Source: Heterocephalus glaber
Lineage: Eukaryota > Chordata > Mammalia > Rodentia > Bathyergidae
Direction of reading: 5' to 3'
Assembly: GCF_000247695.1 (NCBI RefSeq)
Contig: NW_004624776.1
Span: 15,566,389 to 15,630,388 of the forward strand
Length of the DNA stretch: 64,000 bases
In this document: positions 45,930-57,831 of the stretch, piece by piece
Numbering within the stretch: position 1 is the first letter of the stretch
Layout of the letters: each line of letters begins with the position of its first letter
Program-made: the position numbers and the translations under genes
The notes under the pieces: model-generated
What the model saw: only the letters and a program-made list of their open reading frames with translations
What the model was told of the DNA's origin: nothing
Database searches by the model: none

Positions 45930-47159
45930 AGTACTCTTCTTATCACCAAAGTCAATGTCTTGGTTTGAGATGATTTCACTCTTGATGGGAAAACAACAGC
46001 AGAACTTATAGATTGTTTTTGGGTCTGACAAAGGCCAAGTTGTGACTTTGCATGAAGTCAAAGCATTGCTTCTCAGCAGATACTCTCAGAGGTGTCCTAT
46101 GTTTCTCCGAAGAAGTCAGTTGCTGGCTGCATGATCAGCTGAACTCAACACTTTCCAAGGAAAATGATGTTTGGAAAAAATTAACGAAAGGCTTCACTCT
46201 GGGAGAGAAATAAACAAGCATATAACTCTACTGCTTAACAATGTCTCCAAGAGTGATCTCAGCACCAATTTGGATGTTGGGTGGAAGAATGTAGATGAGA
46301 CCAACAGCCACCCAGAAGCAACATCCAAAGGTTCCAAACACAAAGAAATGATGAGTGTTTGAGGAGATGGGAATGTTAGTTAACCTGATTGAGCAGTACA
46401 CATTGTGTGCATATATTGAATTATCATTCTCCCCACCCTGGATATACACAATCGTTTATCTATTAAAATTGAAAGGTTAGATAAAAGCTTTAGGAAGCTG
46501 TGATGACTGTGGCCTTGGGGGCTCAAGAGAAAGCACCTTGCAGCATAGGCCAGCGGACATGGGCTTGAGGAGCCCAGGATGGCATTGTGCATGTCTTGAA
46601 GCTCCTGCAGACCTGACTCCCTGCTGTAACCAGGACATGGAGAGAAACAGAACTTAAAACCCGGTGCTGATGCAGTGAGCACAGAGAACAGGGAGGAGAA
46701 ATCTTTAAGAATCTTCCCACATAAATACGAAATGTAATTTAAAATCTAAATAATTTAAAATCTAAAAAAAGTTACTCAACATAGTCAACTTCTATAAGCC
46801 AACACGAGACCAAAGCATAGAGAAATGGTTGTAGCTCCATAGAATGAAGAACAATCATTGTCCTGTAGCTCTCGGCAAGCTTCTTTCCAAATGTGTGTAT
46901 GTGTGTGTTTTAATGGGAATAGTGTATAAACCTGTTGTGAACATCTTTCCTTGACAATATTCTTCTACAACTTGGTTTTGATGCCCTTGCTGAAGTCTGA
47001 ACAAAATCCCCACTGTATTTTCTCTGCCTGATTTAAGTTCTTTTATCAGTGTCCTATACCAGGATCAGTAATTTTTCTCACCAACATGATTGACTATATT
47101 AATCCCATTATGTTCCCTTCACCTAATCCCTTTACTCTCTGCTTAAATCTTCCCAACTA
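45930..47159. other. Unique non-coding sequence
   Basis: No gene is seen. The frames at 46171-46720 are on opposite strands and unrecognised. Confidence 0.4.
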
Positions 47160-47600
47160 TGCCCAGCCCCCATTCATGGCTTCTTCACTCCACAGCCTGG
47201 GGAACTGTACCTCACCACAGAAAGATCCTTGTACCTGTAGCCTCTCACTGCTCCACTATGTTAACCTCCTTTTTTGTGTCCCTCTGGGCTCCTATCTTCT
47301 TAGGAATTTCCTCTTCACTAGTGCACATTGCCTCTGCCCTCACTCTCCTGCCAACACCTTCGTGAAGCTCAATTCCACTTATTCAGCATTGTGCATCGTG
47401 AATGCGTCTCAGCCTTCCTTTCAACACTCTATAGTTTCCTAGTCCATGTATGTACTTCACTGAACATTTTCATTTGCTGAGTGCTCTTAATTTACAGCAC
47501 TGCCATCTATTCTACTATGAAAGTTGCTTCAAAGTTGAGAAACATCTTATTTTTAAACTCACAGTAGAGACCCTGGCTTCAGTAAATGTTGATGAGGAAA
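47160..47600 (+). repeat. Possible L2 fragment
   Basis: CT-rich sequence contains 'cctctgccctcactctcctg' and ends 'agagaccctggcttcagtaa atgttgatga', which resembles L2 3' wording. It is heavily diverged, so this is a tentative call. The 118-codon frame at 47086-47442 shows no family features. Confidence 0.3.
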
Positions 47601-48839
47601 TAAAAAAGAACAGTTAACCAAAAGTTTGCTTTTATCCTCCAAGAGGCATCCCTTCTTATTTCCAACATATATTGACTTACCTAATAAGTCATGTTTTTAC
47701 AGTGACTAGATTTACTCTGCAGATTATTTTGCTCTGAGGTCTACTGTCCACCTGAAACTAATATGACATAAGATTTTGTTTCTCTCCAATATTGACTCAA
47801 GATAAAACAAATCAGAGCTGTACAGGTAAGGATGTCCATGATTCTTTTACAGATCAACACACAAGCTTACAGGAATTTCAGAGGTGTGGTGGAAAATCGC
47901 AAAAATCCCATCTCTGATATGTTTTTTTAGCTCCAAGGCAGAATTGTTTGTAAAAACTTTTCTTTTGATTTTTGTTATCCAAATAATTCCAGCTTAAATT
48001 GGAACTCAAATATTAATCTGATAATGACACCATTGAGACACATTCTCTGACGATTGATCTCAAATGACTTACAAGGCTTTAGTTTACCCCATTTTCTGCA
48101 TTCCTTTCCAGCTGGGGGTTTTGCAGGTCTTTAACACCAACCACCCTTCCCCCTACCTACCCACCCACTCACTCCCACCTCATCAGGGAGGGAAAAAAGA
48201 CCCTGAAATATACGTATTAAGATGATTACTATGTGCTTAGGAATATCCTTTAATTTAAATTTTGTTTTATTTTATTTTTAGCTTCAAAGCTTTTACAGGA
48301 ATGAACACCTGTCTTTCAGGGCATTATAAGAAATTGTCAGGTATCTGACACACTTTGTTTTGTCAAGTCCTCCAACAGTGACACTGTGGATAAAAGTCAC
48401 ATTTTAATTAATGATCAAAGCAAAGGACACCTGTAAGGCTGGGTTAAACTTTTAAATTCTTTGATATTAGCTTTACAAATCTGAAAGAGCCTTTTGATTC
48501 TCCCATGTGTTTGTCCTTTCTTGGAGCTCAACTTAATTCTTTTTTCAAAGGCAACATGTTTAGCTAATCTGAGCACTGAAGTTATGGGTAAAGATGTCCA
48601 TTCACAGCAACACTTAGCACTTTATAAAGTCATACTCTATTACAAAGGACAAGACACTGTCCAAAAGCCTCTGCTGGACAGGAGATCTGCTATAGCACAT
48701 GCTGCTAAGTACGAAAGCCCTCAGGTGGTCTTGGAAATCCCTAGGTTTAACATCACTTTATGGAATCATACTTGAGGGTGTTATTATAAAGGAAAGTAGA
48801 ATCCATTGAGACAATTTCAATTCAGTTGAAATGAAATTA
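47601..48839. other. Unique non-coding sequence
   Basis: No gene or repeat is assigned. A C-rich block lies at about 48143-48181 (ccttccccctacctacccac). The 93-codon frame at 48494-48775 matches nothing I know. Confidence 0.4.
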
Positions 48840-49090
48840 GTCCTTTTATTATAAACAGAAATCCATGAGTATACATAAGCTAAAATGCATAAATGTAATA
48901 TATGTTGATATTATATATAGTTTATATATTATGCTATGCAATGTATTAATTACTGACATAACCTAATGAAAGTTAATGAATATTAATATATTAACATAGT
49001 AATATACTAACTTGTTTATATTATATAGTATATATACATGCATTATTGCATGATACATAAGCTGTATATACTAACAATATACACTCACTG

Positions 49091-49128
<38 letters not shown>

Positions 49129-49160
49129 CACACACACACACACACACATACATTAACAAT
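48840..49160. repeat. Very AT-rich tract with a compound (TA)n(CA)n microsatellite
   Basis: It is dominated by TATA, ATATTA and TAATAT strings. (TA)n runs at 49095-49120, followed directly by (CA)n at 49123-49148. The tract has low melting stability and resembles a matrix-attachment or fragile-type region by composition alone. Confidence 0.85.
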
Positions 49161-49499
49161 TCCCATGAAGCAGATGAAATAATTGATACTTAGTCATAAA
49201 GGTTTGCACTGATGTAAAAATAACATGGAAACTGATTGGAAACTACTAGAAGTAGTACTTTAAATACCTCACCATAGCAAAAACAGAGAGAGTATAAAGA
49301 ATAAAAGTAGAAATAATTTCCCCTCTATTTAGGTGTATCTCCATGCAAGTTCTTAATACAAAAAGAATTTTATATATTTGGGCACACTGAATATTTAATT
49401 TGTATTTATTTTACAATTAACCTGAACATTTTCCTTTATTATTAAAATTATCAATGTGTGTCATTTAATGACTCTGTAGATATATACCCTATCAGCCCC

Positions 49500-50250
49500 A
49501 ATAATTTTCTTGATTATTTGGTTATTTCTAATATTTTACTGGGAATAAAACTTTCAATGAATGATATATGCATAAATGATTTGGAAAGTTCCTAATGAAC
49601 AGGGTGATAGGTCATATCAGTGTACAACTTTCTGATAGGTCATATCAGTGTACAACTGTACCAGTGGTATCTAAAAATGCCAATTACTACATCCTTACCA
49701 ATAATTAACATTTCTTTTAATTATTTGTTGAGAACTCTTAGTTGAGTTCTTGAAATTTTTGTACTTTTTCCATTACTAACACAGTTGAATATTTTAATGG
49801 TTTATGAGACATTTCAATTTCCTCTTTTATTATTTATATAGTCTTACTGACTGCACTCCAATTATTGACTTCCATCAGTTTTTTAAAAAAAAATTTAAGG
49901 AGAGTAACTTGTCACCATTAGGGTCAATGTAAATATTTTTCTTTTTAAAATGTTATCGATGAAGTTTTGAATATATAAAGATTCATAATGATTTTTAGTG
50001 TTAGACATACAGTCACTTCCTTTATAATTCCTCTCTTTTATTTATTATTTTGGAAAGATTTTTTCCCATAGATTAGATAAATATCTGTCTATGTTTGCTT
50101 ACATCTTATACATTAAATAAGATAGACCTAAACTCATATTTATTTAAACTAAGTAATTATTTATAGCAAAGCTAAGCTTTTGTTCTTTATCACAACATAT
50201 TTTGCTAATATTCCCATTATTTTTCTAAAAATTCAAGTCACTCCAGAACT
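49500..50250 (-). repeat. Possible very old L1 fragment with an internal tandem duplication
   Basis: Wording such as 'actgtaccagtggtatctaa', 'ttactacatccttaccaata' and 'cttgaaatttttgtactttt' resembles antisense ORF2 C-terminal and 3' regions of old L1M elements, but divergence is extreme. A 28-bp unit is duplicated at 49605-49632 and 49633-49657, the second copy incomplete. Confidence 0.3.
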
Positions 50251-52079
50251 AAGTAATTACATGGAAGCATAAAGCTATTCTTGATGGGACTTGTGGTTTT
50301 TCAACTCCTTTGTGCCCTGAGTTCACAAAGAACCATTGTAATGGTTTAAATCTCAATCTATGACACCAGGAATTATAATCTCTCATGGAACAGTATAAGT
50401 ATAATTTTTTGCTTTCCAAAGGAGATGGTAATCGTGATGGGCTTTGTTTTTCTAATGTAGTGATCTTCTGGTTCAGGGTGACAAATTGAATAAAGGAAAG
50501 TTTTGAAGAGTTACATATGCTACTTGATGAGGAAATTTGATGAGAAGTAGCTGCTTAGTATTTATGAGGTCACTGATCTTAAAGCAGCTTTCAACATCTT
50601 TTGAAGAAACTACTCTTTAAAGTTTAACTGATCAAAGTGGGATAATTTACAGAAGTTAGAATCCCTCCCTGACCTATCCATTACAGACGGGTAAGATGCA
50701 AAAGTTGAGAGCTGGAGGTCAGTGTAGTATCCAAAAGGAAAGTTTTCTTCCAAATACTTACCCATCAGGAAAAGAAAGACACTAAGGCTTTAAACTAAAA
50801 ATAAGAACCCATGTAAACATATCCAGTAGTATCTAAACCTAAATCAAAATAAAAAAGAAAACCATTCCCCCAATACCAGTCAGATGATAATGTCTCTTCC
50901 TCTTTGTTCATGACCTCTGATTCCAGAGAAAGACATGTGGAAATATTACTCATTCAACCCTGTCATTTACTTTGACAACAAACATTAGAGTCCAGTCTGA
51001 TTTGCTAAAAAAATAAAAAATTAAAAAAAAAAAATGGGAGGAAAGAAGAGTCATCAATTGATTTATCCCTACTGAGAGAAAGAGAACTTGACTATAATAA
51101 TTAGAGAAACTCAAGAGAGTTTAAAATATGAAAGCAAAGTTGTAGTTAAAAGAAATATCTATATGAAAATGAGTAAGTTTCATTTGGAAAAAAATGGCAA
51201 ATATATGGAGGGAAAAAAGGAAAGAGGAGAGATGAAAATAGGAGAGAATTTCTCAAGACTTACCCATCAGTGAAGTAGCTCAATCTAATTTTCTGTAAAT
51301 GTGGATAGAAATAAAATCTGCTGGATTATGGTCACTCTGTTACATAGAGTTTGTCTGAAGTAATGGCGGTGTACACTATAACATCAGACTATATGAAAGG
51401 CATAGATAATACTAACTTTCTAGTGTCTTATATTATCTGAAATAGTCTTCAGTAGATCATGGCACCTGAGTATATCAAAGTATGAGTATTTCACATTCTA
51501 GCCTATGCAGACTAGTGTTAACTATTACTTTTTATTATCTAAAAAATGATATATTTGTTTGATAAAAAAAATCAAGATCATTGCATTAAATTTTCTCCCA
51601 TTTCATGAGGAAAGCACTGAGAAGTTACTGGGGCAATCCTTTTCCTAGATTTACGATTGGATTAAATGGGCCATTCTCTTCTCTCTGTTTTTTAATCCTA
51701 ATCTGTAACCCCTTCAACACACCACTAATTTCACTGTAATTTAAGCAGTTTTGTTTTTTTTTTTTTAAAAGGATAGTTAAGTGAAAGTACATATGTAGAG
51801 TTGATCATCTTGTCCTGCATCTGAACCAAAATTCCGGCACAAGTATTTAACCTACACAAAAGGGAACTATACATGCAGTAGGGACTGACAGAGACAATGC
51901 GCCAAAGTCAAGTCTTTTGCAACATGTCACCTAGCATCAGCATTCAGAAGGACTCCCACCTCAGTATCCAGCCCTACTCTTAACAAGTCTTCAAAGAAAG
52001 AGGATCAAGTCTGGCACTGTCCAAAGATGCACGCTTATTTTTCTCTTGATCTTTCCCCTCAAAATCTCCCTTTGAACAG
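50251..52079. other. AT-rich unique sequence
   Basis: No gene or assigned repeat is present. A T-run lies at 51752-51766 and an A-rich run at 51007-51034. Confidence 0.4.
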
Positions 52080-52530
52080 GATTGGCACATGCAGAATGAA
52101 TAGAGATTAAGGGCAATTATGGTTTCTGTTTTGCTTTTAATGGCCCGTGGAACCCTGAAATTTGCTCGTGAAATCTATGGCTAATACTGCGGTATTGCCC
52201 GTCTCATCTGTCGAGTGCCATGTTTCATTGCTTCTAAATGCCATTTCTGGTATTTTCTTTCAACTTCAGTCTTAAGCTTTCCTTTTCATGTGCTTTAAGT
52301 GCTGGGCACCAAGGATAAGAATTAAAATATCCTAGCGCTTTGAGGGAGGGAATGCTAAGTTAAGATCTCCCAGTAAGATCCTTTGCCCACCCAGGATCTT
52401 ACTCATTTGAAAAAACAAAGGCAAGTAGCAGAGAGAGGAGGAGCTGACAGCACATTCCGGGGATTTAATAGTGACGCCTCTTGCAGCGGAGGGAGCCCTG
52501 GCAGGCTGTTATCTTTGTCTGCCTTGACAG
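52080..52530. promoter_or_regulatory. Candidate conserved noncoding (enhancer-like) block
   Basis: The sequence is repeat-free and has higher complexity than its flanks, with about a dozen CpGs in a CpG-depleted region. It has homeodomain-like cores (CAATTA, TTTTAATGG), SOX/TCF-like strings (ACAAAGG, CTTTGT) and a GATA-like TTATCT. No open frame looks coding. The call is inference from composition and motif density, since no alignment was possible. Confidence 0.3.
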
Positions 52531-53399
52531 ACTCTGGAGGGGAAAGGCCCCTGAAGAATCTATTTCCCTGACATGAAGATGGCAGCTGGTGCTACTTCAT
52601 TTTAAATAAATGTTTGGTGCAAGAGCTGTCTATATAATCTCCCCTTCAGCAAAAGCCACACTAGAACAAAAGGCATGACAAAAAAATTAGGTGTGTGCCA
52701 AAAGTATCCTGAAGTGGGAAGGTGTGAGACATTTCCTGGTCCAGGCTGTCAAGCCCCAACACCCACCCCAGCCCACACCACTCATTCCCCATGGGAGATA
52801 GCGCCTGCCTTGTTTCTCAGAGAACAAATGAGGATTGTTCCCTTTGCTCATGGTCCACAGAAGTCTTCCGTCACAGGCAGACTTTGTGACATAACAACAA
52901 ATAGGCAGCTGGGAAGTCAGTAATAAATAACCTATGTCAAGGTACAATGGTGTGACTCGAGGTGTGCTCTCACTCACCTACAATGCCAGGGGCCCATGGG
53001 AAGGGGAGTACAGAGCCCCAATTTTCCTTTACATAAAGATCTCACTCCACCCCACATCAACAAGACCACAAAACTGTAACAATATTAATCCTCAAAATAT
53101 TAATGGGTTGAGCTAATTAGGAAATGTTAAAAGTGGCAGACAAAATTTGAATTCTGTAAAACAATATGTCACATATAAATGTATTTGATGTGGTTCTAGC
53201 ATATAATATATGTGCACACATTATCTACATACACACACCCACATGTATATTTAAGTTTTAAGGACATTTAGTAGAGTCTAAAATGTGTATGAGAGGGAAA
53301 AGGAAACACAATGTAAGACAGATGGTCTCTATTCTTAAGAAACATGTGACTTGTCAGATGTGTTTATGTAACAAGTTTAAGTATATCCATTAATAATTG
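52531..53399. other. Unique non-coding sequence
   Basis: No gene is recognised. Overlapping frames at 52675-52977 (82 and 96 codons) lie on opposite strands. Confidence 0.4.
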
Positions 53400-53560
53400 T
53401 AATAATAAAAGCCACCAGTGGTGGGATCCTACTCTGGGTCAGACATCATGCTACTGCCTAACCTACTTTATATCTACTCTTCATTCCAACCCCAGGAGGA
53501 CTTTACTTCCATTATCTATGGAGTGAGAGGAAGACAATGGAAAGTCAATCACAAGGAAGA
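53400..53560 (+). repeat. MIR-like fragment
   Basis: It carries 'tactctgggtcagacatcat gctactgcc', 'ctactttatatctactcttc' and 'acttccattatctatggagt'. These follow the MIR order of 'gtgccaggcactgttcta', 'tttaatcctcacaa' and 'ccattttacagatgagg'. Confidence 0.45.
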
Positions 53561-54092
53561 TGTGACACCCCACCACTACCCCCAGCCCTCACAGCCAAAC
53601 AGTGTCCAGCCTAGGTTGACTGTAACCTTCAAGCTCCTTTTGCCCTGCCTGGCAGACAATTAACACAATGACATAAGGAGAATGATGACAACGTTCCAAG
53701 CACAAGCCATGGTACTCCAGAGGCCACAGTTTTCTACCAGGAGCAACGTCCTGGGGAATATTGCTCTAGAGCTAGACTCCAGTCGTGTCCCTGACAATGT
53801 GCCCATTGTTACAGAGCTGCAAGTTAGAATTTTGTGAACAGATGCCCTGGAGGTTGGTCCTGAATTAAATGATCACACAATCAGTGGGACATTTCATCAA
53901 ATCATTTGTTTTACCCCAACGTGCCCCAAATTTAGTAAACCAGGTATTTTCTAGCCAAGGTGTTAAATTATACCATTACCCTCCCCCACCTCACCAACTT
54001 TGATAAGATGAGCAATGCAGCCCACAAGTATTCCTAGCCCCTCCCCACTGGCATGCAACATACAGTTGCTTCACAAAAATAAGAAGAAAGTG

Positions 54093-54170
54093 TTGGCCGG
54101 GGATTTAGCTCAGTGGTTCCGCTGCTTGCCTTGCAAGCGCAAAGACCCGAGTTCTATCCCTGGTACCAAA
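54093..54170 (+). mobile_element. ID SINE with perfect target duplication
   Basis: The body reads 'ttggccggggatttagctca gtggttccgctgcttgcc', keeping the A box TAGCTCAGTGG and a B box-like GAGTTCTATCC, and ends 'ggtaccaaa'. The 12-bp target duplication AAGAAGAAAGTG occurs at 54081-54092 and 54171-54182. It is tRNA-derived but lacks an intact cloverleaf, so it is not a tRNA gene. Confidence 0.95.
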
Positions 54171-54329
54171 AAGAAGAAAGTGAAAAGTTCTCCTAATCCT
54201 GAGTGTTTCTCAACAACAACAACAACAAAATTCCTGGTATTGGGTGCTTTGAGCTACACCTTATGAGTTCTGACATCTCAATGACAAACTCAACTATAAA
54301 TGCAAAGAAGGGGAGTAGTCATAGCTCTT

Positions 54330-54545
54330 GGTTAAAATTCTGGTTACACCACCAAGAGTGTGTTCTTGGGCAAATAAGCTTCCCTCCCTAAAACTTAGTT
54401 TTACTACATGTTAAATAGTGACAAGACTAATTCTTACCTCAAAGAACTCTTATGTGGATGGAATGACATGCTGTATGGTAACCCATGCTACATGGTACCT
54501 GGTTGGCACCCTGGCATGTGGTTTGCTCTCAGCAGATATAACTCC
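54330..54545 (+). repeat. MIR-type SINE
   Basis: The order 'ttaaaattctggttacacca', 'gtgttcttgggcaaataagc', 'aaaacttagttttactacat', 'gtggatggaatgacatgctg' and 'ggtacctggttggcaccctg' follows MIR from core to 3' end. Confidence 0.65.
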
Positions 54546-54889
54546 CTTATAGTTCCTTATGATAAGACAAATTCATGCCTGACCAGGAGCACCTCCCTGA
54601 TCTTCCTAGAAGTCAGCTTCCCTTTACTAGACAATGCATTACAGTACGTGGGTAAAGACTGTTCTAAGGAAGAGAACAAGTTGTGTGATTAAAGCCCTTG
54701 CTTCTATGTAGGCTTACATTTTGATTCACCTTCAAGACAATATACCCATACATCTTCCTTAGCAAACATGCCTCCCGGAGTCTTTTGCCCTGTCCAGATA
54801 AGTGCATGTCCACCTTGAATGTACTCAATGCGCAGTGGAGGCTATGATGGCAAGGCTGATGTCACGGATTGCAGAAGCCTCAAGAAGTT

Positions 54890-55345
54890 ACACTGTTGTG
54901 CAGAGCAGAACAGCTCAGTGCCATAACCAAGTGTTTCAGCTCAGTATCACAGCCAAGGGCCACAGCGCTGAGACTCTGAGGCTCTGAGGCACAGCGGAGT
55001 GTTGCAGCTCTGGTCACAGCTGCCACAATTTGAAGACTCAAGAATCCAATGGTCACTTGAAGAGGTGGAGAAAAACCTTTATTACACAGGCAGGCTCAGA
55101 GGAGTCGTGCTCTTAAGTCTGAGCGCCTCACCAGAAATGACAGCTTCCTTATATAGGAATCTACAGGATACGCGAGCATGCTCACAGAAGCAAGGAGGCA
55201 GTTACAGAGCATTCCTGAAAGGGGCGGAGCTAACAACATTCCTGAGAGGGCACAAGTTCAAACAGTTACAAAACATTTTGATACACTGGGTAGGAGCCCA
55301 GCAGCACAAACTGGTACACTTCTGGAACAAAACATTCTGTGGGAG
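54890..55345 (-). mobile_element. ERV LTR (class II-like), edges approximate
   Basis: In minus-strand sense it has a U3 with 'gagcatgctcgcgtatcctg', a TATA box (TATATAAGG, plus strand 55148-55156), then an AATAAA (plus strand 55078-55083) about 70 bp downstream and a U5-like region. The left part (54890-55010, plus strand) carries loose repeats of a 'cacagc..ctgag' unit. Short R and this spacing suit class II or similar ERV LTRs. The 127-codon plus-strand frame at 54999-55382 lies antisense to it and is not a gene. Confidence 0.6.
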
Positions 55346-56629
55346 AAAAAGAAACCGACACAGAGGCAAGGCAAGGACCTAGTTTATTGTATAGTATTGT
55401 TCTATCAACGCCTCTGTCTCATCTATTGAGGGGCCTAATCAGGTACAGATAGTAATCCAGGCCTGAGTTCTCTTATTATAAAATGATGCTGAATCGGAAG
55501 GTGTCTGTGGATCCCTCAAAGTCAAAATATGTATTCATATGACTTGATTACAGAAAAAAAATTAATTCCCAGCTCTTCTTCCAACATGGAATGAATCAGT
55601 GCCTGAGATGTCTATAGTGCAGACTGTATCAGCCTCTTAGAGATAACAAGAGAGAAATGGAGGCACCAAAGCGTGATGTCAATTGTTTATGGTCACTGTG
55701 GATTGCCAAGCAATCAAGGAAATGGTGTAGCTGCTCTTTAATATCCTAACCTTAGTCTCTCTGCACTCCTTCCAAGTGAGAAAGGTCTTATTTCAAAGCA
55801 CAATTTGGTTCCATTCTGTCCAATTCTCCCCACCCCATTGAGATAATGTTTATTCAGCCTCACACTTTAGCAACCATTATGAGCAGTGTTTACAAGCTCC
55901 AGAAAGCACCTCCATGATTATTAATGCTACCCAAACCAAAAGCCATCTAAATGTATTACTCTAGACAAAGCACAGGGGCTACTCCAATCCAACCTGCGAT
56001 ATTCTGTCTCTGGGTTTATTCAAGTGTAGTGCACCTTTAATGTCAGCTTAGATTTTTCAACTCTTTTCACGAGCCTCATAATAATTATAGTCAAGAGTCA
56101 AGCTGAACTCAGCCAAAGAGGCAGCGCAACAGGAAATTGTGGGGAAAATTAAAAAACAAAACCAAAACAGAGACAAAAACCCCTGTCAATTTAAAAAAAA
56201 GTTTTTGAAAAAAATAAAACTTGCCCCAGTGAAATAAAATATGAAGAATGTGAGATGGTATGATAGGTAAAATTGCCAATTCTCTCTTGGTGAATGGCTG
56301 GTACCATCCTGGGCCGGAATCAGCATGGGCTTCTCCAAGCACAGAGTGAAATCTGGTCATCAGCCTATTTTTGGTTACACAGTTAATGATCTGTTGGTGC
56401 CCACACTTTTCACTTTGTCACAACAACTGGGCCCTGCAGCTGAAGCACAGCTGGCCTCTCCTTCTCCCAGACCTATAATTTAGTTTAACAGCCTTAGGGA
56501 CAAGAGGAAATGGTCAAATGCCCTGGAGCCCTCACACTTGCTGCATATACACTCACAAGTATTTCAGGCAGGTCAGGCCCACATGGATGATGGCACTGCT
56601 CACTCTACTCCAGACAGGAAAGGTTAATT
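55346..56629. other. Unique non-coding sequence
   Basis: No gene is recognised. A-rich runs lie at 56150-56220. Confidence 0.4.
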
Positions 56630-56925
56630 TGAGGAGGACAGGAGAAGCAAAGTGAGCATATGTGAATGGAGGTGGGGAGGGACAGGGCTTTGTGGATAGT
56701 TATGAGTAGGTGTATGTGCGATATCTTCAAAACCATAAGAGGCCTTTTTAAATATTATTTTTAATTCTTTTGCAAATGGGAAAAGCTCCAAGAGATGGAG
56801 GGGAAGGGGACTTGGGAGGAGAAAGGGACATAAAAAGAATTGAGATGTGTTATATACGTGTACCAACTCCTCATGATGAATGTAATCTTATGTACTGCAA
56901 ACTTGTATTAATAAAAATTTTAAAA
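56630..56925 (+). mobile_element. L1 3' UTR, older subfamily
   Basis: Purine-rich 3' UTR ('gagatggaggggaaggggac ttgggagg') is followed by 'gtaccaactcctcatgatga atgtaatcttatgtactgca' and an A-rich end 'aataaaaattttaaaataat'. It is analogous to, but distinct from, the 3' UTR of the L1 at 60281-64000. Confidence 0.65.
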
Positions 56926-57155
56926 TAATAAATGTGCATATTTATAGGGTATAGTGTGATTGTTTGATACCTATATACAATGTGTAATAGTTCAAAGAGG
57001 ATAATTAACATTTCCATCTCTTTAATATTTTCCATCTCTCTGTGTTGGAAACCTTGGAAGTCTTCTCTTCTTGTTATTTTGAAGTATATAGGAAATTGTA
57101 TTCATGCTGTAGTCATTCTATTGTGCTGTGGAACACCAGAACTTACTCCAGCTGA
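56926..57155 (-). mobile_element. L1M fragment, left part of an interrupted copy
   Basis: The plus strand reads 'tatttatagggtatagtgtg attgtttgatacc', 'caatgtgtaatagttcaaag' and 'ctattgtgctgtggaacacc agaacttactcc'. This is the antisense 3' region of L1MA-type elements. It resumes at 57832 after a MaLR insertion. Confidence 0.8.
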
Positions 57156-57468
57156 AATCTTATGAGCATGGTCTTTACTGTCTGCATGTCTATCAATATT
57201 CTGGTCTTCTTGGGGCCGGGGATTTAGCTCAGTGGTTTCGCTGCCTGCTGCACAAGCGCAAGGACCTGAGTTCAATCACTGATACAAAAAAAAAAAAAAA
57301 ATTCTGGTCTTCTGAGCTCCAATCAGAATCTCCACCAAGCTTGGATTAAGCATCTCAGAGCTTCTCTAGCTGGCATCTCCAAACCTTTACAAACTTCTCC
57401 CACAAGCCAGTTCCAAAGGCTTCCGAACTACATGATCAGGTAGTGACACAGCAATGATCCTACTTCTC
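57156..57468 (-). mobile_element. MaLR internal remnant inserted in L1M
   Basis: It is colinear with 14450-14691 of the complete MaLR element: 'ctggtcttct', 'agctcc', 'ggcatctccaaacctttaca', 'ttccaaaggcttccgaacta' and 'catgatcaggtag'. Only the portion next to the 5' LTR remains, and the 3' LTR is absent, so the copy is truncated or recombined. An ID SINE interrupts it at 57211-57300. Confidence 0.75.
57211..57300 (+). mobile_element. ID SINE with perfect 13-bp target duplication
   Basis: The element 'tggggccggggatttagctc agtggtttcgctgcctgctg' keeps the A box and a B box-like GAGTTCAATCA and ends in 15 A. The duplication ATTCTGGTCTTCT occurs at 57198-57210 and 57301-57313. It is the youngest layer of a three-level nest. 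Confidence 0.97.
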
Positions 57469-57831
57469 TGTTATCAAAATCTGTCTTAGTCACTTTTTTT
57501 GTTGCTGAGACCAAATACCTGACACTAGAAACTTAAAGGAAGAGAGGTTTATTTTGGCTCACATTTCAGTCCTTAGTCAGCTGGCTTCAAAGCAGGACAG
57601 CATGGGAAATGGCATGACAGAGGAGAGCTGCTTGTGTCAGAGGGTACAGGAAGCAGAGAGAAAGGGAGTGAAAGGAGGGGGTGGGGAGAGAGATGAACCT
57701 TTCCAGGTTACGCTCCCACTGACTGCCTCTTCCAGCCAGACCCATCTCCTAACAGCAAGTCAGTCCCATAACCTAGTCACCTGCCAAAAGCCCCACCTAT
57801 GAGTACATGAGGTACTTGGAGAACCATAACA
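57469..57831 (-). mobile_element. MaLR-like 5' LTR
   Basis: In sense orientation it starts TGTTATGGTTCTCCAAGTA at 57831 and ends near 57469. It shares 'acttaaaggaagagaggttt' and 'ggctcacatttcagtcc' (plus strand) with the LTRs of the full element at 12875-15008. It is joined on its left to internal sequence, so it is the 5' LTR. Confidence 0.8.

Noticed and set aside
54093..54170. tRNA gene
   Set aside because: It has pol III A and B boxes but no intact cloverleaf, ends in an A-rich tail and is flanked by target duplications, so it is an ID SINE.
54999..55382. 127-codon plus-strand open frame
   Set aside because: Runs antisense through an LTR with its own TATA and AATAAA on the other strand.
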